Shown: positions 15,662 to 23,745, numbered from the stretch's first letter. The stretch is DNA of 64,000 nucleotides from Halospeciosus flavus (GCF_029814175.1 NZ_CP122312.1:2604001-2668000); one strand, 5' to 3'. A program made the numbers and translations. The notes: generated by a model from the sequence alone, not told the origin.

Positions 15662-16117
15662 ATGGCCGACTGCCCACTCGCGGACGAATGTCCCAACTTC
15701 ACGGAGCAGATCGAGGGGATGGGGTGTACGCATCTCAGTGACCGGGGCGGCATGGACTGGTGTCAACACTACAGCCAACCGATCGAGGACCTGAAGACCG
15801 CGCCGGTCGTGCCCGGTCAGGAGGTCGTCGTCGACGTGACCGACATGCACGAGAGCGGCGCCGGCGTCGGGCACACCGAGGACGGGTACGTCGTCATGGT
15901 CGACGGCGTCCTCCCGGAGGCCCGCGTGCGCGTCGAGGTCACCACTGTCAAGCCGAACTACGCCCGCGCGGACCTCGTCGAGAAGATCGCCGACGAAGCC
16001 GGCGGCGAAGAGGAAGCCGAGGGCGACGAGGAGTCCGAGTCCGGAGACGAAGAGGAGTCTTCCCGTGGCCCCGACCGCGAGCGACTCGGCAGTCGCGAGA
16101 ACTTCTGGGGGAGCTAA
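15662..16117 (+). CDS. TRAM domain protein with N-terminal cysteine-rich segment
   Basis: 151 residues. The N-terminus has four cysteines (C4 and C10 in MADCPLADECPNF, C22 in GMGCTHLSD, C34 in DWCQHY), which suggests a metal site. Residues 48-110 form a TRAM beta-barrel (PVVPGQEVVVDVTDMHESGAGVGHTEDGYVVMVDGVLPEARVRVEV, given here by position only as 48-93), known to bind RNA in tRNA-modifying enzymes and as free-standing archaeal proteins. The last 40 residues are a long acidic tail ending ENFWGS. Archaeal TRAM proteins are proposed RNA chaperones; the added Cys-rich part is a haloarchaeal variation. Monocistronic. Confidence 0.85.
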   Translation: MADCPLADECPNFTEQIEGMGCTHLSDRGGMDWCQHYSQPIEDLKTAPVVPGQEVVVDVTDMHESGAGVGHTEDGYVVMVDGVLPEARVRVEVTTVKPNYARADLVEKIADEAGGEEEAEGDEESESGDEEESSRGPDRERLGSRENFWGS

Positions 16118-16183
16118 CTTCCCAGTCACGTACGCTCCCGGAGAGTTCGGAGATAGATTTTCTACGAACGTTCTTTATTTCAT

Positions 16184-16198
16184 TAGAAAAATTTTCTA
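16184..16198. promoter_or_regulatory. AT-rich palindrome in the promoter of the 44-residue peptide gene
   Basis: A perfect 7-base-arm palindrome, TAGAAAA-A-TTTTCTA, centred 33 bases before ATG 16225, in the place of the TATA/BRE region. A second copy of TTTTCTAC occurs at 16159-16166, and TTCTTTATTT lies between. The pocket from about 16153 to 16200 is strongly AT-rich against the local background, which suggests promoter plus operator. Confidence 0.55.
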
Positions 16199-16224
16199 CA
16201 AGAGGGCACGTCGGTTCAGTCGTA

Positions 16225-16359
16225 ATGTCGAAGACCCAGATCACCCAGACCCTCGCAGAGAACCCCCGACTGACCGGCGCGCTGTTCATGATGGTCCTGC
16301 TCCTCTCGCAGGCCGGCTCGGCCGCGGCGAACTACGGCACGACCACGCTCGGCCCCTAG
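16225..16359 (+). CDS. 44-residue membrane peptide (haloarchaeal small protein)
   Basis: A short, well-formed gene: M-S-K-T-Q-I-T-Q-T-L-A-E-N-P-R then one hydrophobic segment (LTGALFMMVLLLSQAGSAAA) and a tail NYGTTTLGP. The pattern Q-A-G-S-A-A-A could be a signal-peptidase site, leaving a tiny exported peptide, or the segment may stay as a membrane anchor. Peptides of this form (A-E-N-P-R-x-x-G-x-L-F) recur in haloarchaea and I believe have been given a DUF number (DUF7503), not checked. It is preceded by a palindromic AT-rich promoter and ends one base before the stop of the convergent CHAT-like gene. Confidence 0.75.
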   Translation: MSKTQITQTLAENPRLTGALFMMVLLLSQAGSAAANYGTTTLGP

Positions 16360-16360
16360 T

Positions 16361-18433
16361 TCAGAGGCGTTCGAAGTCGACTTCGTCCGTCCAGCACAGT
16401 TCGCCGTCGACCAGCAGTGGTGAGCGCCGCCGACCCAGTGCCGACTGCAGTTCTTCTCGCGTGAACTCGAACTCGTCGACCGTCCCGCTGTAGAGGTGTC
16501 GCGTCGTGTCTTCGGTGAAGTAGAGCGTGCCGAACGACCCGAGGGTGTACTTCCGCGTCGGGTAGGCGTGAATCTCGAGGTGGAAGGTGTCGCCGGGCGG
16601 TGACGTATCGACGACGCCGACCATGGGAATCCCGTTGCTTGTCTGGCACAGCGAGACGCCCGCGTTCCCGACGATGGTGTAGCGCTGGCCCGTGATGACG
16701 CTGTCAGTCGCGACGCTGAGTGCGCCGTGGAGGTCGAAACCGTTGTCGAGGAGGCGCGCCAGCGAGCGGCCGACGGTCGTCGCGACGGTGTTGTACACGT
16801 CTTCGAGCGTGACGACGCCGCCGAGTGCGCCCGACTCGACGAGTTGCATCCCCTGTTCGTAGGAGGTACAGCCGTTGAGGATGAACGCGTCGACCCCCGT
16901 CTCGTCGAGGGTGTGGAGGTCGAGGTGGCCGTCGGAGCACTGCATCCCCTCCTCGCTGACGTGGCCGATGAAGTGGAGGAAGTCGGTGTCGCGTTCGAGG
17001 GCGTCCCGGAGTTCGTCGGTCGACAGGTCGAAACTCGTCTCGACGTCGAACTCCAGCAGGTCGCGGAAGCCGTAGAGGTTCTCGCTCTCCTCGCGCATCT
17101 CCGCGTCGTTGCAGATGACGTGGATGTCGATGGTCACGTCCGACTTCAGCGTCCGGTCGAGACGACGCCGGTAGGAGTCGAGCGTGGGCTTGGAGGCGCC
17201 CATCGGGTAATTCCGCGCGACCCAGGCGTGGCCGACGGTGTCCGTCTCGACGGGGGAGACGACTCGTTCGTCGGGCGACGGCGAGGCGTTCGCCGAGCGG
17301 AGGAACGACTGGACACCGTCCTGTGTGGCGCTCCCGTCGGTCCGGAAGAACGCCGAGAGTCCGTCCGGTTCGGGGGAGACGGCGTCGACAGTCTTGGTCG
17401 GCGCCGGACTCCGGATGTAGGAGAGGTCGTGTGCGACGAAGGGGAGCACCACGGCGTTCTCGGGGTCGGGGTCGACGTCGGTCGTGAGGTGCCACTTCAG
17501 GAGGTCGTCGGTCGTGCTCCGGGGAATCTCCATGTAGGCCGCGGTCCGGGCGCCGAGGTCGAGGTCGTACAGGTCGCGGAGGTCGACGTCGACGCGGTCC
17601 TCGAACGTCTCGCGCTCGGCGAGTGGGACACGGTAGAGTCCCTCCGTCCGGACCAGGCAGTCGAGCGTGAAGCAGTGTTTCAGAATCGACTGGGCGTCGG
17701 ACTGGAGGTCGTCGAGGGGGAACGCGACGCCGTCGGCGACGAGGCGCGACGGCCCGGGGACGACTTCGGCGCCGAGGTAGTAGGCGAGCGTCGCGACCGT
17801 GTACACCGACGCGCGGTCGGGTGGGACTTCGAGGCGGACGTCGGCGTCGCGACGCTGGAGGTGCTCGGGGGCGTCGAAGGCGTCACCACGTTCGACGTGT
17901 GGGGGGTGGCCGCGGAGCGTCGGGAGCGAGCGCTCGGGGCTGAGCGTCTTCAGCGCGGACCCGAACGTCGAGACGGCGCGCATCAGGTCGCGTGGCTCGT
18001 CGGTCGTGGTCACGGTTCCGGCGGGGTGGTGGTGGTGCGAGCGGACGCCCATGACGACGCGGGTCCGACCGCCGAAGTCGACCGTGGTACACCGACCGCC
18101 GTGGTCGACGGAGACACCCACGCCCTCGACGTGGAAGTAGAGTTTGATCGGGGCGGTCGAGAACTCCACGACGTACTCGCCCGTCGGGACCGAATCACCG
18201 GCGTCGACGGCGTCGAGGACGATGTCGGTCCCCTCGCGGACGTAGACGCCGAGGTGCTGGGGGACCCCGAGGTGTGTCGTCTCGAAGGCGTAGGCCTCCG
18301 TGACCGGCACCCGGAAGACGTCCGTACTCGCGTCCTCGACGGCGTCGAGTGGCGACGTCCCGACTTCGTACGACACGTTCTCGATGCCGTCGTAAACCCG
18401 GATTCCGGAGTCGAGTGCGGTACAGTCGATCAT
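16361..18433 (-). CDS. CHAT-type (caspase-like) peptidase-domain protein
   Basis: 690 residues. The C-terminal part (about 440-600) has the CHAT pattern: VTIDIHVICNDAEMR as an early strand, DFLHFIGHVSEEG with candidate catalytic His491, VDAFILNGCTSYEQG with candidate nucleophile Cys522, then GALGGVVTLEDV and a helix, as in caspase/separase-like peptidases. Residues 1-430 are a large mixed region with beta-rich N-terminus (EYVVEFSTAPIKLYFHVEGVGV), an HHHH stretch near 130 and an Arg-rich helical part; a C-terminal beta domain (600-690) follows. No signal peptide, so it is cytosolic. Bacterial CHAT proteases act in regulated cleavage, for example on gasdermins. Start ATG 18433 is best supported; a TTATAC element lies about 60 bases upstream. 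Confidence 0.75.
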   Translation of the reverse strand: MIDCTALDSGIRVYDGIENVSYEVGTSPLDAVEDASTDVFRVPVTEAYAFETTHLGVPQHLGVYVREGTDIVLDAVDAGDSVPTGEYVVEFSTAPIKLYFHVEGVGVSVDHGGRCTTVDFGGRTRVVMGVRSHHHHPAGTVTTTDEPRDLMRAVSTFGSALKTLSPERSLPTLRGHPPHVERGDAFDAPEHLQRRDADVRLEVPPDRASVYTVATLAYYLGAEVVPGPSRLVADGVAFPLDDLQSDAQSILKHCFTLDCLVRTEGLYRVPLAERETFEDRVDVDLRDLYDLDLGARTAAYMEIPRSTTDDLLKWHLTTDVDPDPENAVVLPFVAHDLSYIRSPAPTKTVDAVSPEPDGLSAFFRTDGSATQDGVQSFLRSANASPSPDERVVSPVETDTVGHAWVARNYPMGASKPTLDSYRRRLDRTLKSDVTIDIHVICNDAEMREESENLYGFRDLLEFDVETSFDLSTDELRDALERDTDFLHFIGHVSEEGMQCSDGHLDLHTLDETGVDAFILNGCTSYEQGMQLVESGALGGVVTLEDVYNTVATTVGRSLARLLDNGFDLHGALSVATDSVITGQRYTIVGNAGVSLCQTSNGIPMVGVVDTSPPGDTFHLEIHAYPTRKYTLGSFGTLYFTEDTTRHLYSGTVDEFEFTREELQSALGRRRSPLLVDGELCWTDEVDFERL

Positions 18434-18569
18434 GGTGGCGGTGGGAGACGGGCCGACGACGCGCCCACAGTGTGCTTCTCAGAAGGTCGAACGGACGTAT
18501 AAGGGTTTTCTCGCCGCCCGTCCAGCGGGGCTCCGCGGGGGTTTTGCCCCTCTGGAACGAAGGGACGGT

Positions 18570-19046
18570 ATGGCCGACGAGCAGGTCCCCGACCCGGACG
18601 AACTCCTCGACCGGACCGGGTTCGACGCGTCGACGAACGTCCTCACCCGTCGGCAGGCGCAGGTACTCGCGCTCCGGGAGCGCGGCGTCGCGCAAGCCGA
18701 CATCGCCGAGCGACTCGGAACGTCCCGTGCGAACGTCTCCAAGGTCGAGTCGAGTGCCCGCGAGAACGTCTCGAAGGCCCGCGAGACCGTCGCGTTCGCC
18801 GACGCCCTCCAGGCGCCGGTCCGGGTCGAAGTGTCGCGCGGGACCGACCTCTACGACGTCCCCGACCTCGTCTACGAGGCGTGCGACGAGTCCGGCGTCA
18901 AGGTCCCCTTCTCTGCCCCCGACCTGATGAAGCACGTCAGCGACGCCGCGGGCGACGCCGTCGACGGCCGGGAGGTCCGCCGCGACCTGCTGGTCGGCGT
19001 CACCAGCGACGGTCGACTCCGCGTCCGCATCGGGACGACGGAGTGA
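18570..19046 (+). CDS. Tfx family DNA-binding protein
   Basis: 158 residues. The N-terminal half has NVLTRRQAQVLALRERGVAQ followed by DIAERLGTSRANVSKVESSA, a helix-turn-helix of the LuxR/sigma-70-like type found in archaeal Tfx, and a linking helix ARENVSKARETVAFADAL. The C-terminal half (80-158) is the Tfx-specific domain (VEVSRGTDLYDVPDLVYEACDESGVKV). Tfx was first described as a DNA-binding protein of the formylmethanofuran dehydrogenase operon in methanogens; in haloarchaea its target is open, and molybdate-related regulation is only an analogy. ATG 18570 is chosen over upstream in-frame starts, which would add a non-conserved Arg/Gly-rich extension. Confidence 0.88.
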   Translation: MADEQVPDPDELLDRTGFDASTNVLTRRQAQVLALRERGVAQADIAERLGTSRANVSKVESSARENVSKARETVAFADALQAPVRVEVSRGTDLYDVPDLVYEACDESGVKVPFSAPDLMKHVSDAAGDAVDGREVRRDLLVGVTSDGRLRVRIGTTE

Positions 19047-19100
19047 GCCTCGACTTCCGGGTCGCGAGGTTTGATGTACTCCCACATCCATCCACCGCGC

Positions 19101-19892
19101 ATGGACCTGCAACTCGAAGGCGAGACGGCGATCGTGACGGCGAGTTCGAGCGGCCTCGGCAAGGCGAGCGCGGAAGCCCTCGCACGAGAGGGCGCCAACG
19201 TCGTGGTGTGTAGCCGTTCGCGCGAACGCATCGAAGCCGCGGCCGAAGATATCCGCGAGGAAGCCGCGGAGGGCGCCGAAGTCATGCCCATCGAGGCGGA
19301 CATCACCGACCACGACGACGTCGTCGCGCTCGTCGAGGCCACCGTCGAGGCCTACGGCGGACTCGACCACCTCGTCACTTCCGCCGGCGGCCCGCCCAGC
19401 GGCCCGGTCCTCGACACCCCCGAAGAGGAGTGGTACGAGTCCTACGACCTGCTCGTCATGAGTGTCGTCCGCGCGGCGCGGGCGGCCTACCCCCACCTCG
19501 CCGACAGCGACGCCGGCACCATCACCTGCATCACCTCCACCAGCGTCGCCGAACCCATCGAGGGTCTCGTCCTCTCGAACTCGGTGCGCCGGGCGGTCAT
19601 CGGCTTCGTGAAGACGGTCGCCCGCGAGTGGGCGCCCGACGTGCGCGCGAACGCCGTCCTCCCCGGTGCCCACGAGACGCCCCGCGTCTCCGACCTCATC
19701 GAGCAGAGCCTCGAACGCGGCGAGTACGAAGACTACGAGGAGGGTCTCCAGGACTGGGCCGCGGACATCCCGATGGACCGCATCGGCGACCCGCAGGAAC
19801 TCGGCGACACCGTCGCCTTCCTCACGAGCGAGCGCGCTGGCTTCGTCAACGGCGTCTCGCTCCCCGTCGACGGCGGCCGCCTCCACGGATAA
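19101..19892 (+). CDS. Short-chain dehydrogenase/reductase family protein with atypical active site
   Basis: 263 residues from ATG 19101; the longer frame start at 19071 adds a non-conserved MMYSHIHPPR. The cofactor motif TASSSGLG (13-20), an acidic-free CSRSRER after strand 2 (suggesting NADP preference), SAGG in place of NNAG and a C-terminal VDGG mark the SDR fold. Ser146-148 is present, but where the catalytic Tyr-x3-Lys should be, the sequence is L-S-N-S-V-R-R, so Tyr becomes Ser159 and Lys becomes Arg163. A known divergent SDR branch shares this LSN-x-x-R pattern. Substrate unknown. It ends 10 bases before the convergent nucleotidyltransferase gene. Confidence 0.88.
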   Translation: MDLQLEGETAIVTASSSGLGKASAEALAREGANVVVCSRSRERIEAAAEDIREEAAEGAEVMPIEADITDHDDVVALVEATVEAYGGLDHLVTSAGGPPSGPVLDTPEEEWYESYDLLVMSVVRAARAAYPHLADSDAGTITCITSTSVAEPIEGLVLSNSVRRAVIGFVKTVAREWAPDVRANAVLPGAHETPRVSDLIEQSLERGEYEDYEEGLQDWAADIPMDRIGDPQELGDTVAFLTSERAGFVNGVSLPVDGGRLHG

Positions 19893-19902
19893 CTCTCCGA
19901 CG

Positions 19903-20901
19903 TCAGAACTTCCCTTCTTCGCGTAACTCCGCGACGACCTCACGGACACGCTGGGCCTCCTCGACGGGCGCGGCGAGTACCCGGTCGTCGTAGGACGCGA
20001 CCACGAGGTCGTCGACGCCCACGACGGAGACGTGGCCCGCGTCGCCCGCGAGGACGTTCCCCGACGCGTCGATTTCGAGCGTCTCGACGTCGCCGACGGT
20101 CGTGTTCTCCCCGTCGGAGAGGCGAGCGAAGGCGTCCCACGACCCGAGGTCGCTCCACTCGAAATCGGCCGGGACGACGGCCGCGTGGTCGGTACGCTCC
20201 ATCACCGCGTAGTCGATGCTGAGGGAGTCGACTTCGCGGAAGCCCCGTTCGGGAGCGCCGTCCTCGCAGGCCGCGACGACCGGTTCGAGCGGTGAGTCCC
20301 GTGCCTCGTCGAGGAGTGCGTCGGGCGTCCACGCGAACATACCGGCGTTCCAGAGGTGGCCCGCCGCGACGTACTCCCGCGCCGTCTCCTCGTCGGGTTT
20401 CTCGTGGAAGGCGGCGAGTTCGGCCCACTCGACGTGGGTCGCGCCCGGTTCGACGTAACCGTACCCCGTGGCCGGGCGGTCGGGTTCGACGCCGATGGTC
20501 ACGAGGCGGCCGGTCTCGTGGGCGACGCGGAGGGCCTGTCGGGCGGTGGTCGCGAAGTCGCCGGCGACGCGGTGGTCGCTCGGGAGGTTCAGGATGGTGC
20601 AGTCGCCGACCTGCTCGCGGATTCGGTGGGCGGCGTAGACGAGCGCCGGCCCGGTGTCCTTCCCCGCGGGTTCGGTGAGCACGGCGGCCTCGGGGACGTG
20701 TTCGCGGACGTCCTCGGCGTAGGCCTCACGGGTGACGACGTACAGGTCGTCGGCGACGGCGGCGCGGTCGGCGGCCTGCCGGAGGAGCGAGCGCCCTTCG
20801 TCGTCGAGGAAGGACTGGAACTGTTTGGGCCGGTGGGAGCGACTCGCGGGGTAGAGGCGGGTGCCGGTCCCGCCGGCGAGGAGGAGTGCGACGGTGTGCA
20901 T
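19903..20901 (-). CDS. Mannose-1-phosphate guanylyltransferase-type sugar nucleotidyltransferase
   Basis: 332 residues. The N-terminus has the pyrophosphorylase signature LLAGGTGTRLYPASRSHRPKQF (residues 7-28 region), then LTEPAGKDTGPALVYAA, NLPSDHRV (metal-binding Asp), GYGYVEPG, HEKPD, WNAGMFAW and SIDYAVMER, the full order of GDP-mannose pyrophosphorylase (ManC type) without the C-terminal isomerase domain. It forms GDP-mannose from GTP and mannose-1-phosphate for glycan synthesis. The last 60 residues are a short beta domain. Genes nearby are unrelated, so the glycan is not known. Confidence 0.9.
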   Translation of the reverse strand: MHTVALLLAGGTGTRLYPASRSHRPKQFQSFLDDEGRSLLRQAADRAAVADDLYVVTREAYAEDVREHVPEAAVLTEPAGKDTGPALVYAAHRIREQVGDCTILNLPSDHRVAGDFATTARQALRVAHETGRLVTIGVEPDRPATGYGYVEPGATHVEWAELAAFHEKPDEETAREYVAAGHLWNAGMFAWTPDALLDEARDSPLEPVVAACEDGAPERGFREVDSLSIDYAVMERTDHAAVVPADFEWSDLGSWDAFARLSDGENTTVGDVETLEIDASGNVLAGDAGHVSVVGVDDLVVASYDDRVLAAPVEEAQRVREVVAELREEGKF

Positions 20902-20931
20902 GTCCGGTCTGGCGGACGGACGGGCCTTAGT

Positions 20932-21228
20932 TCACCACGTCTCGACGCGCCCCTCGCGGACGTCCTCGGCGCACCCCTGGCAGGCGGGATGGTCCGGGTC
21001 GAAGCACACGGGGACGCCGTCGTCGAGTGGGACGGCCCGCTTCTCGGCGTGGCGCCGACAGACGAGGCGGACCCGCCCCTCGTCGTCTGTGGGGAGCGAG
21101 GCGGCCGTCTGCCCCTCGCGGTAGGCGCTCGCGGCCTCGCCGACCTGCCGGCCGGCGCGTCGGGCCGCCCGCCGCAGGAGTTCGGCGAACGTCGAGTCGT
21201 CGTCGGTCACTGTCCGTGGGTTGGTCAC
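20932..21228 (-). CDS. Haloarchaeal small protein with zinc-ribbon-like C-terminus
   Basis: 98 residues. The N-terminal half is a charged helix (TFAELLRRAARRAGRQVGEAASAYREG) and the C-terminal half contains VCRRHAEKRAVPLDDG-PVCFDPDHPACQGCAEDVREG, with cysteines and a histidine arranged C-x2-H ... C-x7-C-x2-C, a likely zinc site. The type is conserved in haloarchaea (I believe DUF7091). It lies 30 bases upstream of the nucleotidyltransferase gene on the same strand and may be co-transcribed with it. Confidence 0.75.
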   Translation of the reverse strand: MTNPRTVTDDDSTFAELLRRAARRAGRQVGEAASAYREGQTAASLPTDDEGRVRLVCRRHAEKRAVPLDDGVPVCFDPDHPACQGCAEDVREGRVETW

Positions 21229-21306
21229 TCGTCCTAATAGACCTGTGGCACTCTCGGTAATTCCCGTCGACTCCTCACCCTACGGCGACCGGTCGAGTCG
21301 TCACTT

Positions 21307-21426
21307 CTGAGATATGCAGCCGATAACTGAGGTATGGCCGACGTTGTGGAGATATGCGCCCGATAGCTGAGTTATTCGCCGCGTTGTGGTGATATGCGCC
21401 CGACAACTGAGATATGGCGCGACCGT
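21307..21426. repeat. Six imperfect 20-bp direct repeats upstream of the LysE gene
   Basis: Units begin at 21307, 21327, 21347, 21367, 21387 and 21407. The shared core is TGAGATATGCGCCCGA with variations. Odd units end CGATAA, CGATAG or CGACAA; the second and fourth end CGTTG, so a 40-bp higher-order period is superimposed. The period is not a multiple of three and no frame covers it as protein. The array ends about 35 bases before ATG 21461. A 20-bp step is close to two helical turns, so the same face of the DNA is presented six times. Confidence 0.8.
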
Positions 21427-21460
21427 CACCGTTACCTCGGCGCGTCGACTCCCTGTGGAT

Positions 21461-22102
21461 ATGTCGGTCGTCCCGCCGCTCGACGTGTACGCCGTCTACG
21501 TCGCCGCGGCGGTGGCGCTGATTCTCACGCCCGGACCGGACACGGTGTTCGTGCTCGCGCAGGGCGCGGGCGGTGGTCGGCGCGCCGGCGCGTCCGCGGG
21601 CCTCGGCGTCGCGACGGGGGTGCTCGGTCACACCCTCGCCGTCTCGCTCGGTCTCGCCGCCCTCCTCCGGGCGTCGCCCACGGCGTTCACTCTCCTGCAG
21701 TACGCGGGCGCGGCCTACCTCTGCTACCTCGGGGTCCAGACGCTCCGGGGTGCCGGCGGCGGTATCGAGGTCGACCCCGCAGACGCCGCCGACGGCGACG
21801 CCGCGGGCACGCCCTTCCGGCAGGGGGCGACGGTCAACCTCCTCAACCCGAAGGTGGCCATCTTCTTCCTCGCGTTCCTGCCGGGGTTCGCCGGCGACGG
21901 CGGCGCGCCGCGACTCGCCTTCCTGGGCGTCACCTACGCCGTCCTGGCCGCCGTCTACCTCGGCGCCGTCGGAACGCTTGCCGGACGCGTCCGGTCGGTG
22001 TTCGAGTCGCCGCGGGCCACCCGCGCGCTCCGGTACGTCTCGGGGGTGGCCGTCGTCGGACTCGGCGTGCTGGTCGTAGCGGGCGCCGGGACGAGCCACT
22101 GA
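21461..22102 (+). CDS. LysE/RhtB family transporter
   Basis: 213 residues from ATG 21461; upstream in-frame starts fall inside the repeat array. The first membrane segment is followed by the family signature LTPGPDTVFVLAQGAGGGRRAGASAG, then ATGVLGHTLAVSLGLAALL, YLCYLGVQTLRG, a cytosolic acidic loop, FRQGATVNLLNPKVAIFFLAFLPGF (the NPK motif) and two more membrane segments, six in all. The family exports amino acids or related small metabolites. Substrate unknown. The repeat array in front suggests control by a multimeric DNA-binding protein. Confidence 0.9.
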   Translation: MSVVPPLDVYAVYVAAAVALILTPGPDTVFVLAQGAGGGRRAGASAGLGVATGVLGHTLAVSLGLAALLRASPTAFTLLQYAGAAYLCYLGVQTLRGAGGGIEVDPADAADGDAAGTPFRQGATVNLLNPKVAIFFLAFLPGFAGDGGAPRLAFLGVTYAVLAAVYLGAVGTLAGRVRSVFESPRATRALRYVSGVAVVGLGVLVVAGAGTSH

Positions 22103-22127
22103 TCGCCCGAGGGCTTCGACGAGAGAA

Positions 22128-22135
22128 TTTATAAG
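22128..22135 (+). promoter_or_regulatory. TATA box of the rpa3 operon
   Basis: TTTATAAG, a near-perfect archaeal TATA box, lies 60 bases before the rpa3 ATG. A transcript starting about 26 bases later would have a leader of roughly 35 bases, so rpa3 is one of the few genes here likely to carry a 5' untranslated region. Confidence 0.6.
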
Positions 22136-22194
22136 CAATCCCGCCCTAACTCACAGCGTCTCCCACCGAAACACACGCGGAGACACGAACACCC

Positions 22195-23133
22195 ATGAGC
22201 GATATCGAAACCACCGCTCGCGAGATACACGAGCAATTTTCGGACCACCTCGACGTCGACGTCGAGGACGTACAGGACAGACTAGAGCGACTCGTCACGG
22301 ACTACAAGGTCCCCCTCGACGAGGCACGCCGCAGCGTCCAGAACCACTACCTCGACGAGGCGGGTCTCGACCGCGAGGACCTCGGCGGGGGCGGGAGCGG
22401 CGGCAACCCCGAAGTTCAGGCCGCGGACGTGGACGAGGCCGAACAGTGGGTCGACATGACCGCGAAGGTCGTCGACCTCTGGGAACCCCGCAGCGACGCC
22501 GTCGGACAGGTCGGCCTGCTCGGCGACGAGTCCGGCACCATCAAGTTCACCAAGTGGGCGAAGTCCGACCTCCCCGAACTCGAAGAGGGGGCGGTCTACC
22601 ACTTCGGCAACCTCGTCACCGACGAGTACGAGGGCCGCTTCTCGGTGAAGCTCAATCGCACGACCACCATCGAGGAACTCGACGAGGACATCGAGGTCGG
22701 CGACGACGCCATCGAAGTCGACGGCGCGCTCGTCGACATGCAGTCCGGCAGCGGACTTATCAAGCGCTGCCCCGAGGAGAACTGCACGCGCGTCCTCCAG
22801 AACGGCCGCTGTAGCGAACACGGCGAGGTCGAAGGCGAGTTCGACCTCCGCATCAAGGGCGTCCTCGACGACGGGCAGGACGTCCACGAGGTCATCTTCG
22901 ACCAGGAGGCCACCGAAGACCTCACCGGCATCACCCTCGACGAGGCCAAGCAGATGGCCATGGACGCCCTCGACACCACCGTCGTCGCCGACGAGATGCG
23001 CGAGGACGTCCTCGGGAACTACTACCGCGTGCGCGGGCCGACCCTCGGTCGGTACGTTCTCGCCAACGAGACCGAGAAACTCGACGAACCGGTCGATGCA
23101 GACGCCGTCCTCATCAAGGCGAGGTCGATCTAA
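22195..23133 (+). CDS. rpa3: Single-stranded DNA-binding replication protein A, RPA3 type
   Basis: 312 residues. The N-terminal helical part (1-65) precedes a Gly/Ser linker, an OB-fold (about 85-160: VDMTAKVVDLWEPRSDAVGQVGLLGDES region, then TIKFTKWAKSDLPELEEGAVYHF) and a zinc finger built from RCPEENCTRVLQNGRCSEHGEVEG (C-x5-C-x7-C-x2-H, around 192-212), then a second OB-like domain. This architecture fits the shorter haloarchaeal RPA, known as RPA3, which forms a complex with its associated protein encoded next. It coats single-stranded DNA in replication and repair. Stop TAA is directly followed by the ATG of the next gene. Confidence 0.85.
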   Translation: MSDIETTAREIHEQFSDHLDVDVEDVQDRLERLVTDYKVPLDEARRSVQNHYLDEAGLDREDLGGGGSGGNPEVQAADVDEAEQWVDMTAKVVDLWEPRSDAVGQVGLLGDESGTIKFTKWAKSDLPELEEGAVYHFGNLVTDEYEGRFSVKLNRTTTIEELDEDIEVGDDAIEVDGALVDMQSGSGLIKRCPEENCTRVLQNGRCSEHGEVEGEFDLRIKGVLDDGQDVHEVIFDQEATEDLTGITLDEAKQMAMDALDTTVVADEMREDVLGNYYRVRGPTLGRYVLANETEKLDEPVDADAVLIKARSI

Positions 23134-23745
23134 ATGAGCCAGAGCCAATCCACCCCCAGCCGAGAGGTCGCCCGCCGCGTCTTCGCGACGGAGTTCAACG
23201 ACGCGACCTTCACGTTCAAGGAATCGGACGACGAGCGCGCGCCACTCTACAGTCTCCTGCCGACGGGCGAGAAGGCCAACCGCGTCTTCATCGTCGGCAC
23301 CCTCACGGAGACCGAGGACGTCGGCGAGGACTCCGAGTACTGGCGCGGCCGGGTCGTCGACCCGACCGGGACGTTCTTCGTCTACGCCGGGCAGTACCAA
23401 CCCGACGCCGCCGCGGCGCTCCGCGAACTCGACACGCCGAGTTACGTCGCCATCGTCGGCAAACCCCGGACCTACGAGACCGAGGAGGGTGACGTGAACG
23501 TCTCCGTCCGCCCCGAGTCCATCACCGTGGCCGACGCCGAGACGCGCGACCGCTGGGTCGTCGAGACGGCCGAGCGTACCCTCGAACGCATCGAGGACTT
23601 CGACGAAGAGGGCAACGAGTACGCCCAGCGCGCCCGCCAGGAGTACGACCTGCCGGTCGAGCGCTACCGCGACGCGGTCATCGAGGCGCTGGAGAGCCTC
23701 GACGAGACCGAGAGTGCGGGTGCGGAGTCGCCCGAAGCGGCGTAA
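23134..23745 (+). CDS. rpap3: RPA-associated protein (COG3390 type)
   Basis: 203 residues, starting on the base after the rpa3 stop codon. It opens SREVARRVFATEFNDATFTFKESDDERAPLYSLLPTG, characteristic of RPA-associated proteins, with an OB-fold (NRVFIVGTLTETEDVGED, WRGRVVDPTGTFFVYAGQYQ, PSYVAIVGKPRTYETEEGDVNVSVRPESI by region 45-125) and a helical acidic C-terminus that is variable. In haloarchaea the rpa3 and rpap3 products act together in DNA repair. The adjacency and order match the known pair. Confidence 0.85.
   Translation: MSQSQSTPSREVARRVFATEFNDATFTFKESDDERAPLYSLLPTGEKANRVFIVGTLTETEDVGEDSEYWRGRVVDPTGTFFVYAGQYQPDAAAALRELDTPSYVAIVGKPRTYETEEGDVNVSVRPESITVADAETRDRWVVETAERTLERIEDFDEEGNEYAQRARQEYDLPVERYRDAVIEALESLDETESAGAESPEAA

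Noticed and set aside
16727-18502. 591-codon plus-strand frame opposite the CHAT gene
   Set aside because: Val/Glu/Asp/Arg repeats without domain features; it is the shadow of the protease gene.
18195-19949. 584-codon minus-strand frame across Tfx and SDR genes
   Set aside because: It covers two well-supported plus-strand genes and has no motif of its own.
21307-21426. Coding repeat or CRISPR
   Set aside because: Period 20 is not a multiple of three, repeats are contiguous without spacers, and no frame spans them.
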